Origin: Nostoc cf. commune SO-36
Lineage (GTDB): Bacteria > Cyanobacteriota > Cyanobacteriia > Cyanobacteriales > Nostocaceae
Direction of reading: 5' to 3'
Assembly: GCF_023734775.1 (NCBI RefSeq)
Contig: NZ_AP025732.1
Coordinates: 2,238,501-2,302,500 of the forward strand
Length of the DNA: 64,000 nucleotides
Below are positions 55,415-64,000 of this stretch, in pieces. A program made the position numbers and the translations under genes. The notes under the pieces were generated by a model. It was given only the letters and a program-made list of their open reading frames with translations, ran no database searches and was not told the origin of the DNA. Positions within the stretch are counted from its first letter, which is position 1, and each line of letters begins with the position of its first letter.

Positions 55415-55783
55415 ATGTCCCGTACATACACAATTAAAGTTCGCGATCGCGCCACTGGCAAAACATACACCCTACAAGTGCCAGAAGACCGCTATATCCT
55501 GCACACTGCCGAAAAACAAGGGGTGGAACTACCGTTTTCGTGCCGCAACGGGGCTTGTACCGCTTGTGCTGTGAGAGTGTTGTCAGGAGAAATTTACCAA
55601 CCAGAAGCGATCGGATTGTCGCCAGATTTACGTCGGCAAGGTTATGCCTTGTTGTGTGTAAGTTATCCCCGTTCTGACTTGGAGGTAGAGACACAAGACG
55701 AAGATGAAGTTTACGAACTCCAGTTTGGACGCTATTTTGCTAGGGGGAAAATTAAAGCGGGTTTACCCTTAGATGAGGAATAA
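55415..55783 (+). CDS. 2Fe-2S ferredoxin with C-terminal extension, FdC2-like
   Basis: A 122-residue plant-type ferredoxin. The cluster ligands are in CRNGACTAC (three Cys, about 43, 48 and 51) and the fourth Cys in YALLCVSYP (about 81). A C-terminal extension with DLEVETQDEDEVYELQFGRY is the pattern of the FdC2 group of plants and cyanobacteria, which differ from photosynthetic PetF in redox potential and partner. Its exact role is not settled. In position it precedes the thermonuclease gene, whose nominal early start would overlap it; the true thermonuclease start is downstream. Confidence 0.88.
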   Translation: MSRTYTIKVRDRATGKTYTLQVPEDRYILHTAEKQGVELPFSCRNGACTACAVRVLSGEIYQPEAIGLSPDLRRQGYALLCVSYPRSDLEVETQDEDEVYELQFGRYFARGKIKAGLPLDEE

Positions 55784-55871
55784 ACAATTGGATAAGGCAG
55801 GGGGCAGGAGGCAGGGGGCAGGGGGAAAGAGGTCATACTCGTTATATGCAGCGACCATAGGAAAGTTTTTG

Positions 55872-56417
55872 ATGGTTGGGCGTCTTAGTGTCTGGGTGCG
55901 AAAAATAGCTATTTTGGCTTGCTTATTGCTCTTAGTGAGTTGCCAAGGTAAAAACCAGCTGCCAAACAATCAGGCTCAAGTAAAAGTAGCGCGAGTTGTT
56001 AGTGGGCAAAGCTTGGAAGTGTTAGGCATGGCTGAACAACCAAATTTGATTTCCCAAGTAAGGTTAGTGGGTGTTGATGCACCAGATTTGCGACAGCGCC
56101 CTTGGGGGGAAGCAGCAAAAGAACAGTTAGAGAGTCTAATTGGTGATGGAGAACAATCAGTAATGCTGGAGTTTGATTTAGAAGCAAAAGACAAAATCGG
56201 GCGAACTCTAGCTTATGTATGGAAAAATAAGGTGTTGTTGAATGAAGAATTAGTCAAACAAGGGAATGCAATGTTTGTGGGGCGATCGCCTAACCACAAA
56301 TATGACCAGCGTTTAGAACGTGCCCAACAATGGGCTAGACTCATGGGGCAAGGAATTTGGAACCCAGAAAAACCCATGCGCCTCACTCCTGCTGACTTTC
56401 GCCGCCAAAATCTTTGA
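55872..56417 (+). CDS. Thermonuclease-family lipoprotein (SNase-like)
   Basis: A 181-residue protein with a lipoprotein signal: MVGRLSVWVRKIAILACLLL followed by LVSC, a lipobox. The nuclease domain (about 35-175) shows VKVARVVSGQSLEV, VRLVGVDAPDLRQRPWGEAAK (with the catalytic-type Arg and Asp), DKIGRTLAYVW and LVKQGNAMF. It would be anchored in a membrane and degrade nucleic acids. I choose the ATG at 55872; the frame extends to 55773 through a low-complexity GAGG-rich heptamer tract (AGGGGGC). Confidence 0.85.
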   Translation: MVGRLSVWVRKIAILACLLLLVSCQGKNQLPNNQAQVKVARVVSGQSLEVLGMAEQPNLISQVRLVGVDAPDLRQRPWGEAAKEQLESLIGDGEQSVMLEFDLEAKDKIGRTLAYVWKNKVLLNEELVKQGNAMFVGRSPNHKYDQRLERAQQWARLMGQGIWNPEKPMRLTPADFRRQNL

Positions 56418-56455
56418 AAAGTGAAGGCTAGGGATTGGGGACTAGGAGAAATGAA

Positions 56456-56480
56456 CCAATGACAAATGACAAATGACAAA
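56456..56480. repeat. ATGACAA heptamer tract providing a start codon
   Basis: Tandem CAATGACAAATGACAAATGA units of period 7; the last ATG starts the inositol monophosphatase-like gene. Same arrangement as at 13244 and 59981. Confidence 0.75.
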
Positions 56481-57285
56481 TTTACAACTTTTTCTAGATA
56501 TTGCTACAGAAGCGGCCTTAGCCGCAGGTGCTATTTTGCAAGGCTACTTGGGTAAGTTAGAAGACGCAATTACTGAAAAAGGACGGCCTGGTGATTTAGT
56601 CACTGTTGCTGATAAAGCCTCAGAAAAGGTGATTTTAGAAATTTTGCGCCGCCATTTTCCCCAGCACTCTATTCTGGCTGAAGAATCAGGGAAATTAGGT
56701 AATCAAGAGAATGAGTACCTCTGGGCAATAGATCCTCTAGATGGCACAACCAACTACGCTCATCAATACCCATTTTTTGCGGTTTCTATCGGGCTGTTAA
56801 TTAATGGCGTTCCAAAAGTTGGTGTAATTTATGACCCTTATCACAACGAGTTATTCCGTGCTGGTACTGGTTTGGGAGCAACGCGAAACCGTCAGCCCAT
56901 CAAGGTTTCAGAGACATCTGAACTGAATAAAAGCATACTAGTTACAGGATTTGCCTACGATCGCCGCGAAACCTCTGATAACAACTACGCAGAATTTAGT
57001 CACCTCACCCATCTTACCCAAGGTGTCAGACGTAGTGGTTCCGCATCGCTAGATATGGCTTATGTTGCCTGTGGGCGTGTCGATGGTTACTGGGAACGAG
57101 GGCTTTCTCCTTGGGATATTGCCGCCGGGATCATTTTGGTACAAGAAGCTGGAGGCAAAGTCACCGCCTACGATCGCACTTCTGTCAAAATCGAGTCAGG
57201 TAGAATTCTCGCCACAAATAGTTATATTCACGACTCCCTTAGTAGCGAACTTTTACGAGTTCCACCACTATCATCCTGGGTGTAG
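56473..57285 (+). CDS. Inositol monophosphatase family protein
   Basis: A 270-residue Mg-dependent phosphatase. Metal and substrate motifs are complete: GDLVTVADKASE, ILAEESG, WAIDPLDGTTNYAH (about 86-99) and WERGLSPWDIAAG near the C-terminus. Members hydrolyse inositol or histidinol phosphates or fructose bisphosphate. Its closeness to hisZ (two genes downstream) makes histidinol-phosphatase activity worth considering, but this is inference. The ATG is the last of several in an ATGACAA heptamer tract (56458-56478). Confidence 0.87.
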   Translation: MTNLQLFLDIATEAALAAGAILQGYLGKLEDAITEKGRPGDLVTVADKASEKVILEILRRHFPQHSILAEESGKLGNQENEYLWAIDPLDGTTNYAHQYPFFAVSIGLLINGVPKVGVIYDPYHNELFRAGTGLGATRNRQPIKVSETSELNKSILVTGFAYDRRETSDNNYAEFSHLTHLTQGVRRSGSASLDMAYVACGRVDGYWERGLSPWDIAAGIILVQEAGGKVTAYDRTSVKIESGRILATNSYIHDSLSSELLRVPPLSSWV

Positions 57286-57359
57286 CAGATGGGGGCTTTC
57301 GTTGCCACTTTGGGTAAACTAAAAAGAATCTAACTGCTCCTTTGGTGCAAAACCTCTAT

Positions 57360-58319
57360 ATGTCTTTCAAAATAGATCGTGGACTATTTAAATATGATTT
57401 CATAGATCATCACGCAGTATTGGGCGTTCCAGTGGATGCGGATGTTAAAGAGATTCGTAAACGCTACCTCCAAGTCGCTCGCCGTTTGCATCCAGATAGT
57501 AGTTTTACTGAAACTGCTACTCAAAAAGAGCTAGGCAACGAATTGTTATCAAAGTTGGTTAACCCAGCTTACGAAAAACTTTCTGGAGAACGCACTCGTA
57601 CTGAATATATTCTAATTTTGTCGCAAATTGGCAAGCGCCTGCTACAAGAGTCTACTTCGGTAACTCTAAACACCGACTTGGCTAAACAGTTAGCTGAGTC
57701 ATCTAATATCGATCATTTCTATAAAAGTGCGATCGCTAAACTAGCCCAAACCCAATATGATGCTTTAGAACAAGCCCTACAAGTCATTGCCCAAGCTAGT
57801 GAGTTGAATCTAGTTTATTTAATGCGGAGTGCGGGCAAATCATCCGCAGCCCCACCTGCTCAACCCAAAGTCCAATCAAGTACACCTCAGCCAAGTACAC
57901 CAAAAAATACAGCACCAGCATCAGTACCAACACCAGCGCCAGCAAAAGAAGACTCGATTGTAGAACAGTATGTTCGTCGCGCTCAATCTTTGATTGACAA
58001 AAACCAATTTGCTCCAGCCAAAGTAGAGTTGCAGGATGCGCTAAAGCTAGAACCGAAAAATAGTCGCTGCCATAGCTTAATTGCAATGGTGTATTTGAAG
58101 CAAAATCAGCTAAAAATGGCAAAAATCCACTTTGATAATGCTCTAAAGTTAGACCCTAATGACGAAACGGCGTTGCAATGGAAGCCTAAAATAGATAAAG
58201 CTTTAGGACACCAACCTAGTGATCATAAGGTGACTTCATCCCCCAATAATGGAGATAAGCAACCAGATAAATCTGGTAGTGGTTTGTTTGGTGGTTTGTT
58301 TGGTGGGAAGAAAAAATAA
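57360..58319 (+). CDS. J-domain protein with TPR region
   Basis: A 319-residue protein. The N-terminal J domain (about 12-75) has the HPD motif in RRLHPDSS, so it should stimulate a DnaK. A low-complexity Pro/Ala/Thr/Ser linker (about 155-205) precedes two or three TPR units (about 205-280: AQSLIDKNQFAPAKVELQDA and LKMAKIHFDNALKLDPND), then a Gly-rich end FGGLFGGKKK. Start at ATG 57360 (MSFKIDRGLF). Its stop overlaps the hisZ start by one base (TAATG), so the two are translationally coupled. Confidence 0.85.
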   Translation: MSFKIDRGLFKYDFIDHHAVLGVPVDADVKEIRKRYLQVARRLHPDSSFTETATQKELGNELLSKLVNPAYEKLSGERTRTEYILILSQIGKRLLQESTSVTLNTDLAKQLAESSNIDHFYKSAIAKLAQTQYDALEQALQVIAQASELNLVYLMRSAGKSSAAPPAQPKVQSSTPQPSTPKNTAPASVPTPAPAKEDSIVEQYVRRAQSLIDKNQFAPAKVELQDALKLEPKNSRCHSLIAMVYLKQNQLKMAKIHFDNALKLDPNDETALQWKPKIDKALGHQPSDHKVTSSPNNGDKQPDKSGSGLFGGLFGGKKK

Positions 58320-59533
58320 TGGTGTATCAACCAGCAGCGGGAGCCAGGGACTTATTACCCTTGGATGTGGAGAAAAAACGCTGGATTGAAGATCGGTTAC
58401 AGCAGGTGTTTCACCGTTGGGGATATCACAGGATTATCACCTCGACGTTAGAGCGTATGGATACCCTGATGGCAGGGGAAGCAATTCAGCGTCAGATGGT
58501 GATTCAACTACAACAAAATGGCGAAGATGATGAATTAGGGCTACGTCCAGAATTAACAGCATCCATCGCTCGTACTGTTGTCACTCGGATGGCGGGTACT
58601 ACTTATCCGCAACGCTTGTATTACAACGCCAATGTGTTTCGCCGCACTTGGGAAAGTAGACACAATCGCCAGCAAGAGTTTTATCAAGCTGGGGTGGAAT
58701 TATTAGGTGCTAGCGGATTGCTGGCGAATGCAGAAGTACTGCTATTAGTAGCAGATTGTTTGGCAGCACTGGGTTTACAGGGATGGCATTTAATTTTAGG
58801 TGAAGCGGGAATTACGCGATCGCTCCTGAGTGCCTTTCCTGCTAATCTCCAAGATCAAGTTCGTAGTGCGATCGCTCATCTTGACCGGATTACTATAGAT
58901 ACTTTACCTCTGAGTGACAAACTGCGCGATCGCGCCCAAATCATGCTAGATTTGCGCGGCCCCAGTGCAGACGTGTTGCAAAAAGTTAGTAGTTTGGATC
59001 TAGATGAAGAACAGCAACAAGCAGTGAATAACCTCAAATCCCTAGTAGAATTACTAGAATCAGAGAAAAAACTGCCCTTAATCCTTGACCTCAGCCTCAT
59101 CCAGACTATAGATTATTACACTGGTATTGTCTTTGAAGTTGTTAAAGATACCGAATCCCAAGCCAGAGTTTTAGGGCGTGGTGGTCGCTACGACCAGCTT
59201 TTGGGGCTATATCATCCCCAAGGAGAAAACATCCCCGGAATTGGTTTTGTACTCAATATCGAAGATTTATACCAAGTTTTGCTGTCTACTCAGCAATTAC
59301 CACAAGTAACTCCAGCGAGTGACTGGTTGGTAGCACCAGAGACAGCCAGTGCTAACGCCGCCGCCTTTGCCTACGCGCAAAAACTCAGAGATTCGATCGA
59401 TCTAGTGCGGGTAGAAATTGATTTGGGGGGCAGGGATGCAGAGGCAATCCGTCAACATGCACGCGATCGCAGCATTGCCCAAATTGCCTGGATAAAAGCT
59501 GATGGCTCACCAAAAATTGAGCCATTGCTTTAG
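58319..59533 (+). CDS. hisZ: ATP phosphoribosyltransferase regulatory subunit HisZ
   Basis: A 404-residue HisRS-like protein. The class II synthetase-like core shows GARDLLPLDVEKKRWIEDRL, LGLRPELTASIARTV, FRRTWESRHNRQQEFYQAGVE and YYTGIVFEV with VLGRGGRYDQLLG. Active HisRS has a further anticodon domain, which here is reduced (about 325-404), as in HisZ, the regulatory partner of the short-form HisG in the first step of histidine synthesis. hisG is not in this window. It is coupled to the upstream J-domain gene. Confidence 0.92.
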   Translation: MVYQPAAGARDLLPLDVEKKRWIEDRLQQVFHRWGYHRIITSTLERMDTLMAGEAIQRQMVIQLQQNGEDDELGLRPELTASIARTVVTRMAGTTYPQRLYYNANVFRRTWESRHNRQQEFYQAGVELLGASGLLANAEVLLLVADCLAALGLQGWHLILGEAGITRSLLSAFPANLQDQVRSAIAHLDRITIDTLPLSDKLRDRAQIMLDLRGPSADVLQKVSSLDLDEEQQQAVNNLKSLVELLESEKKLPLILDLSLIQTIDYYTGIVFEVVKDTESQARVLGRGGRYDQLLGLYHPQGENIPGIGFVLNIEDLYQVLLSTQQLPQVTPASDWLVAPETASANAAAFAYAQKLRDSIDLVRVEIDLGGRDAEAIRQHARDRSIAQIAWIKADGSPKIEPLL

Positions 59534-59678
59534 TGGGCACAAGGTATCGGGGATTGGGGACTAGGGACTAGTTATTAATTCCCCCTGCCCCCTGCCCCTT
59601 ATCTTATACCTCATCCCCCAATTCCCACTCCCCTGCTAGGCTAGAAACAGCCGATACAGAAAAGAGGGAATCGAGAAT

Positions 59679-59903
59679 ATGCCGCACACGATTGTTACAG
59701 AAGTCTGTGAAGGCGTCGCTGACTGCGTAGATGCCTGTCCAGTTGCTTGTATTCATGATGGCCCAGGCAAAAATGCCAAGGGAACTGATTGGTACTGGAT
59801 TGACTTTGCCACTTGCATCGACTGTGGTATCTGTCTCCAAGTTTGTCCTGTAGAAGGGGCAATTCTTGCAGAAGAAAGACCGGAGTTGCAAAAAACCCCT
59901 TAA
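59679..59903 (+). CDS. 2[4Fe-4S]-type ferredoxin
   Basis: A 74-residue bacterial-type ferredoxin. Two cluster motifs are visible: CVDACPVACI (with Cys at about 10, 16 and 20) and CIDCGICLQVCPVEGAI. The insertion HDGPGKNAKGTDWYWIDFAT between them is usual for this ferredoxin class in cyanobacteria. Likely soluble electron carrier; partner unknown. Tract 59580-59640 upstream has CCCCTGC heptamers. Confidence 0.92.
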   Translation: MPHTIVTEVCEGVADCVDACPVACIHDGPGKNAKGTDWYWIDFATCIDCGICLQVCPVEGAILAEERPELQKTP

Positions 59904-59950
59904 TAGTCCATAGTCAACAGTCAATAGTTATGTTTGACTTGACTGTTGAC

Positions 59951-59992
59951 AAATGACAAATGACCAATGACAAATGACCAATGACAAATGAC
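59951..59992. repeat. ATGACAA/ATGACCA heptamer tract providing the LivF start
   Basis: Six or so tandem ATGACAA/ATGACCA units, period 7. The ATG at 59981 starts the ABC ATPase gene. Confidence 0.8.
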
Positions 59993-60709
59993 TATTTACT
60001 AGATGTTCAAAATGTCCACGCTGGCTACATCAAAGATGTAGATATCCTGCAAGGAGTGAATTTCCGGGTTGCACCAGGGGAATTGGTAACAGTGATTGGC
60101 CCCAACGGTGCGGGAAAATCTACTTTAGCAAAAGCAATTTTTGGGCTTTTGATCCCCCACACAGGGACAATTACCTTCGAAGGTGAAAATATCGTGGGGC
60201 TAAAGTCCAATGAAATAGTCCAACGAGGAATGTGCTACGTACCGCAAATCGCCAATGTCTTCCCCTCCCTCAGTGTTGAAGAGAACTTGGAGATGGGTGC
60301 TTTTGTGCTTAACGTTCCTCTGAAACCAATTAAAGATAAAATATTTACTATGTTCCCCAGACTAAGCGATCGCCGTCGTCAACGCGCTGGTACCCTCTCT
60401 GGGGGAGAACGCCAGATGCTAGCGATGGGCAAAGCTTTGATGTTGGAACCTAGTTTGCTGATTTTAGATGAACCATCTGCTGCTTTGTCGCCGATTTTGG
60501 TGACACAAGTTTTTGAGCAGATAAAACAAATTAATCAGGCAGGTACTGCGATCGTATTAGTAGAACAAAATGCCCGTAAAGCTTTAGAGATGGCTAATCG
60601 TGGATATGTATTAGAATCGGGGCGCGATGCGATCTCCGGCCTTGGTGAAGAATTGTTGAATGACCCGAAAGTAGGTGAGCTATATCTGGGAGCAGGTAAG
60701 AGACATTAA
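59981..60709 (+). CDS. Branched-chain amino-acid ABC transporter ATPase, LivF-like
   Basis: A 242-residue ATPase. Walker A GPNGAGKSTL, signature LSGGERQ, Walker B LLILDEPSAALS and the short helical region typical of LivF are present, with the C-terminal end KVGELYLGAG. In cyanobacteria the LivF-like subunit NatE serves the neutral amino-acid uptake system N-II; the rest of the system is not in this window, so scattered genes are implied. The ATG comes from an ATGACAA heptamer tract (59951-59990). Confidence 0.88.
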   Translation: MTNDYLLDVQNVHAGYIKDVDILQGVNFRVAPGELVTVIGPNGAGKSTLAKAIFGLLIPHTGTITFEGENIVGLKSNEIVQRGMCYVPQIANVFPSLSVEENLEMGAFVLNVPLKPIKDKIFTMFPRLSDRRRQRAGTLSGGERQMLAMGKALMLEPSLLILDEPSAALSPILVTQVFEQIKQINQAGTAIVLVEQNARKALEMANRGYVLESGRDAISGLGEELLNDPKVGELYLGAGKRH

Positions 60710-61337
60710 CCCTTTGTAATCACTCTTGCCCCATTCAACGTAACACCAGCTCAATATAGGAGCTTCACAAAGCGATAGCGATGTTTAGGTTGGGCTACGC
60801 CTAAACTATCTATAACTAATACAAAAGCCATAAGACTTCCTGCCACTGCCGCGACCGTCGTTTTCGATGCTCAAAGAATTCTCCCCAATAATCCTTGCGT
60901 TTCTAATCACATCTACAGCCAGTCAAAAGGCAAAACAGGACATTCATTCAGGAAAAAGTGACTAAAACGCAAATTACCTGGATCCGCCAGAATCCCCATT
61001 AAAAACTCGCAATTTTTAATTACATCATGGATAAGTATTTAGACCAGAATTAAAAGGTTGCGACCTATACAAGTGTGTTACTATAACGAGTTTCTTAATT
61101 ACTAATAACTTTAGCGAGTCCGCTTATCTCCACTAGATGTCTGATAAAAATAAATGTCCAGACGTAACATTACTACATCTCTACAAGGATTGTGGATAAG
61201 ACATATTTAATTTCACCAGATGTCTATTCAAAAGCTAGCTACCCACAGCGTCTCGTGGAGAGCGTCATTACGAATTACGAATTATGTTGATTGCTTTTGG
61301 CAATTTGGCATCCCAAACTTTTCTATTGCAGTTTTAA
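60710..61337. other. Intergenic, no gene recognised
   Basis: About 630 bases with no supported frame. Scattered small words of dispersed repeats only (for example GGGCTACGCCTAAAC near 60795). Confidence 0.4.
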
Positions 61338-61499
61338 TTGAGATATCAACAGGGTTACAGGGAAATTGAGAAAATTCTACAAGGGATCAACTCCCGTCTC
61401 AAAAGCCCCACCCAATGGCCAGTTGTTGACGCTCACGCTCTCCGAACCACCTTAAAGTGGATGCAGCGCCAGCGTCACCGCTTCACCACAACTGGCTAG
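61338..61499 (+). pseudogene. Fragment of a coding sequence, 53 codons
   Basis: From TTG 61338 to TAG 61497 the frame reads YQQGYREIEKILQGINSRLK, then PTQWPVVDAHALRTTLKWMQ, RQRHRFTTTG. It looks like the end of a real protein (good amino-acid composition), with a stop codon just upstream and no start signal. I do not recognise the family. Probably a decayed gene. Confidence 0.4.
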
Positions 61500-61917
61500 A
61501 AATCAAACAAAAAACACATAGTACAAATGGACTTATACCATTTCACGAAACACTTGATACAGGTTTAGGGGCGGACAGATGTACGTGCCTATAGACAAAT
61601 TAGATTGTAAAGATTTCTGGCGAAGATATTGATATCTGACCTTTCACTGAATTTAGGAAATCTCTTTTCCTAAAAGGAGAGAGATTTTGAATTTTCCCCT
61701 TTCTTGTGTCGGGAAGGGAATTAGGTTTTTCCATACTCAGATTGACATACCAAAGCGATCGCCACAATTTATTTAACCTGTAGCTGTCTTAGAGTAGTAG
61801 CTCTTGAGCTTGCAGAAATCAAAAAATAAGAAACGCTTGTGGTAAGTAAGTTGTAACTTTAATACCACAAGCATTTTGCGTAACCAATACCGCACAACCC
61901 TTTTGCGTTGTTGTGGT
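61500..61917. other. Intergenic, downstream of the monooxygenase
   Basis: About 420 bases. A weak hairpin near 61845-61880 (ACTTTAATACCACAAGC region) may serve as terminator. No gene supported. Confidence 0.3.
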
Positions 61918-63333
61918 TTATGGCTTAGTTTTAGTAACAGAAAAATTTTGGTGTGAGGCATTGGAATGAACTGTCTCATTTACAATGCTTGACTGATCAC
62001 CGGAAATTTGTTGTTTTTGTTTGGGACTTTCCAAGGGTGGGAGTGGATGATTCTTAAACTGGGAATATTGAGAATCGATTCGGTGAGCTTTTTGAGCCAT
62101 CCGTTGAAAAAACAGATTGACTAATTTTAATTCCCAAAAAATCTTTTGCGGATCTTCAAGATGGGTTGTGGGTAATTGCTGTCCCATTTTTTTGAGGGCT
62201 AGCCCGACAGGAATTTTAATTTCATCCTGGAGTTTTAGAAAACGGGTAAATATGGGTGCAAAAGCGGACAATACAGAACCAGCACCTCCTCTAGCTTGTC
62301 CCCAACCGATGTAGTAAATTCCTTTGTAATCTTCAAGAAATGACCCTCCATAACATTTCACTGTTGCTCCTTTCACCCGTTGCAGTTCTGGAGATAAAAA
62401 TGGATAGGCAAGATGAAAACCAGTTGCACAAACAATTAAATCAAAAGTTTCTCGGCTACCATCCGCAAATTCAACTTCTTTGCCATCCAAATGTCGTACT
62501 TCTGGTTTATAGGTAATGCGACCGTGTTTAATATAGTAGGGCACTTCATTATTTAAGGTCGGGTGCTTATCAAAAATTCGATATTTGGGTTCGGGTAGAC
62601 CATAATCTTTGTGCTTACCGAAGGTAAGCAGAATAATTATATAAGTCATAAACCTCTGGAACCATTGTGGCATCCACCATTCAGTTAAATCAGAAATTGG
62701 AACACCTATAAAGGTTTTGGGAATAAACCACACAGATTCACGCATACTCAACACAGATTTAGCTCCTACCCTAGCTGCTTCTGAGGCTATATCACAAGCT
62801 GAATTCCCTCCACCAATCACCAAAACTCTTTTACCACGTAGTTGTTGAGGATTTTTATAATCTTTGGAGTGAATTATCTCCCCATCAAATTCTCCTGAGA
62901 ATTTGGGAAAACGTTTGCACCAGTGATGACCATTACAAATGATAATTCCTTTGTAAATTCGCTGTTCCCCATCATCAAAGGTAACTTCCCAGAGATTATT
63001 CTCAACAGGTCGCACGTAGCTAACTCGACGATTTAGTTCAATATTTTTACGTAACTCAAAATGGTCAGCAAAGGAGTTTAAATAATCCCGTATATTTTGA
63101 GCGCTGGGAAAATCCGGATAATTATCCGGCATGGGAAAATGGGTAAATTGGGTAATCTTCCGTGATGAAATAATGTGTGCAGTTTCGTACACACCATGAT
63201 ACCAATTTCCACCAATGTCATCGCTGGCATCAACTTGCTCGTAGGGAATACTCGCGCTCTTGAGCGCTTCAGCCATACTTAATCCGACAAAACCAGCCCC
63301 AAGAATTAAATGCTTGTGAGTAGTGTCCAACAT
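61918..63333 (-). CDS. Flavin-containing monooxygenase-like protein
   Basis: A 471-residue FAD/NADPH enzyme. The FAD motif GAGFVGLSMAEAL begins at about residue 10, the monooxygenase fingerprint FDGEIIHSKDY lies about 155-165 (FxGxxxHxxxY), and the NADPH motif is VIGGGNSACDIA. The substrate cannot be predicted. The last 60 residues or so (after LEDPQKIFWELKL) form an unusual His/Gln/Ser-rich tail with no family match. ATG 63333 (MLDTTHKHLILG) is the likely start; a longer frame goes to 63381. It is monocistronic. Confidence 0.87.
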   Translation of the reverse strand: MLDTTHKHLILGAGFVGLSMAEALKSASIPYEQVDASDDIGGNWYHGVYETAHIISSRKITQFTHFPMPDNYPDFPSAQNIRDYLNSFADHFELRKNIELNRRVSYVRPVENNLWEVTFDDGEQRIYKGIIICNGHHWCKRFPKFSGEFDGEIIHSKDYKNPQQLRGKRVLVIGGGNSACDIASEAARVGAKSVLSMRESVWFIPKTFIGVPISDLTEWWMPQWFQRFMTYIIILLTFGKHKDYGLPEPKYRIFDKHPTLNNEVPYYIKHGRITYKPEVRHLDGKEVEFADGSRETFDLIVCATGFHLAYPFLSPELQRVKGATVKCYGGSFLEDYKGIYYIGWGQARGGAGSVLSAFAPIFTRFLKLQDEIKIPVGLALKKMGQQLPTTHLEDPQKIFWELKLVNLFFQRMAQKAHRIDSQYSQFKNHPLPPLESPKQKQQISGDQSSIVNETVHSNASHQNFSVTKTKP

Positions 63334-64000
63334 AATTTTGAATTTTACTTGACTATTATCTAAACTTTTGGCAGATACCAAGCTAACCCACTCAAAAAGA
63401 GAGAATATCTCGTGAGGATATGAAAAGCGCAGGCGAAAACATCAGGAAATATGTGCAATTTATTGGCAACAATACTTCCAAGGATTTTTGTAAAAATAAC
63501 CTGAACAATTTTTATGTGAAAGCTAAATTTAGCAAGCTATTCCAAATAAATGTTGTACAACTTATTTTTAGATGATGCCTAATTGCCGCTCGCATTACCT
63601 GTGTTGTGTTGTCATATATTTCGGAACACCCTAGCTTCTATTGGCTAGAGTTGCATATCGTTCCGATTGCAAAATTGAAGTACGACTAAAAAATTGGTAA
63701 ACATGGGAAAGATTGACATTATATTCCTGAACTTCATTATTGTGTTTATTTTTGCCGACTTATTATTAGTTTCAAATCTTAGGTGAAGTGATGATTTTGA
63801 AATGTAGCAGTAAATACGGTATTTTAATTTAAAAAAATTCGATTTGATTGTACGTTTAACTATGTCTACCTACTTAAATTCTAAGTTACGATGCAATCTG
63901 AAGATTAAATAACTCTTAAATCGTGTAAAAAGGTACTCTTGTATCTTGCTTAAGTCTGATATCTTCCTGGAACAGCTTTGTTATTTTCAGGTAGATTGAT
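63334..64000. other. Upstream region of the monooxygenase to the window end
   Basis: About 670 AT-rich bases. No frame, RNA gene or repeat was supported. The end of the window does not cut a visible gene. Confidence 0.35.

Overview
The window reads as chromosomal DNA of a filamentous, probably heterocyst-forming cyanobacterium of the Nostoc/Anabaena group. The evidence is the density of the HIP1 octamer GCGATCGC, tandem heptamers of the Nostoc STRR type, a DevBCA-type exporter, NifJ, a Tab2-like protein, an FdC2-like ferredoxin, GUN4, and a large set of Ser/Thr kinases, two of them carrying WD40 repeats. No phage, plasmid or CRISPR module was seen. This is a vegetative chromosome segment loaded with small repeats and decaying insertion elements.

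Layout. 1-2.2 kb: end of a PhnD-like binding protein coupled to a membrane histidine kinase. 2.6-5.6 kb: an Lhr-like helicase and a DoxX-like membrane protein. 5.6-7.1 kb: an IS4-like element with a frameshifted transposase. 7.1-8.6 kb: a DUF2808 secreted protein and a VapBC-like toxin-antitoxin pair. 8.8-11.5 kb: a kinase-GUN4 gene split by an apparent 1-nt deletion, a 5 x 42 bp repeat, and a second, membrane-anchored kinase with an altered DFG motif. 11.8-14.2 kb: a class III aminotransferase followed by a DUF1338/HglS-like enzyme. 14.8-18.5 kb: nifJ, with four low-complexity in-frame insertions. 19-20.3 kb: a protein of three nearly identical 134-aa repeats. 20.5-25.0 kb: devA, devC, a DUF2834 protein, devB and a TetR regulator. 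25.4-32.2 kb: a small secreted protein, a group 2 sigma factor, an AllA-like protein, alaS with an internal 12-aa repeat expansion, and an HMA protein. 33-42.3 kb: GGDEF protein, NdbB-like NAD(P)H dehydrogenase, HAD hydrolase, a 21-bp repeat array, Tab2-like protein, PmbA/TldE-like protein, and a ClC transporter with CBS and USP domains. 42.5-46.2 kb: a Nif11-type leader peptide, a degraded IS5 element, a small membrane protein, a glycosyltransferase and an O-antigen ligase-like protein. 46.8-54.4 kb: three further kinases (one interrupted by an in-frame TAG) and a secreted PPC-like protein. 54.6-54.9 kb: a MITE nested in another palindromic repeat. 55.2-60.7 kb: tRNA-Ser(GGA), ferredoxin, thermonuclease, inositol monophosphatase, J-domain/TPR protein, hisZ, a 2[4Fe-4S] ferredoxin and a LivF-type ATPase. 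61.9-63.3 kb: a flavin monooxygenase.

Themes. Five kinase loci lie within 46 kb, and two of them carry a single inactivating lesion. Several repeat families act inside or at the edges of genes: ATGACAA heptamers supply the start codons of three genes, heptamer and 9-mer tracts sit in frame inside nifJ, and a 36-bp tandem repeat lengthens alaS. The most system-like novelty is the small locus at 42.5-43.8 kb, where an IS5 copy appears to separate a tiny membrane-protein gene from a Nif11-type (RiPP-precursor-like) gene downstream of a polysaccharide cluster. Function calls rest on motifs read by eye; no database search was run.
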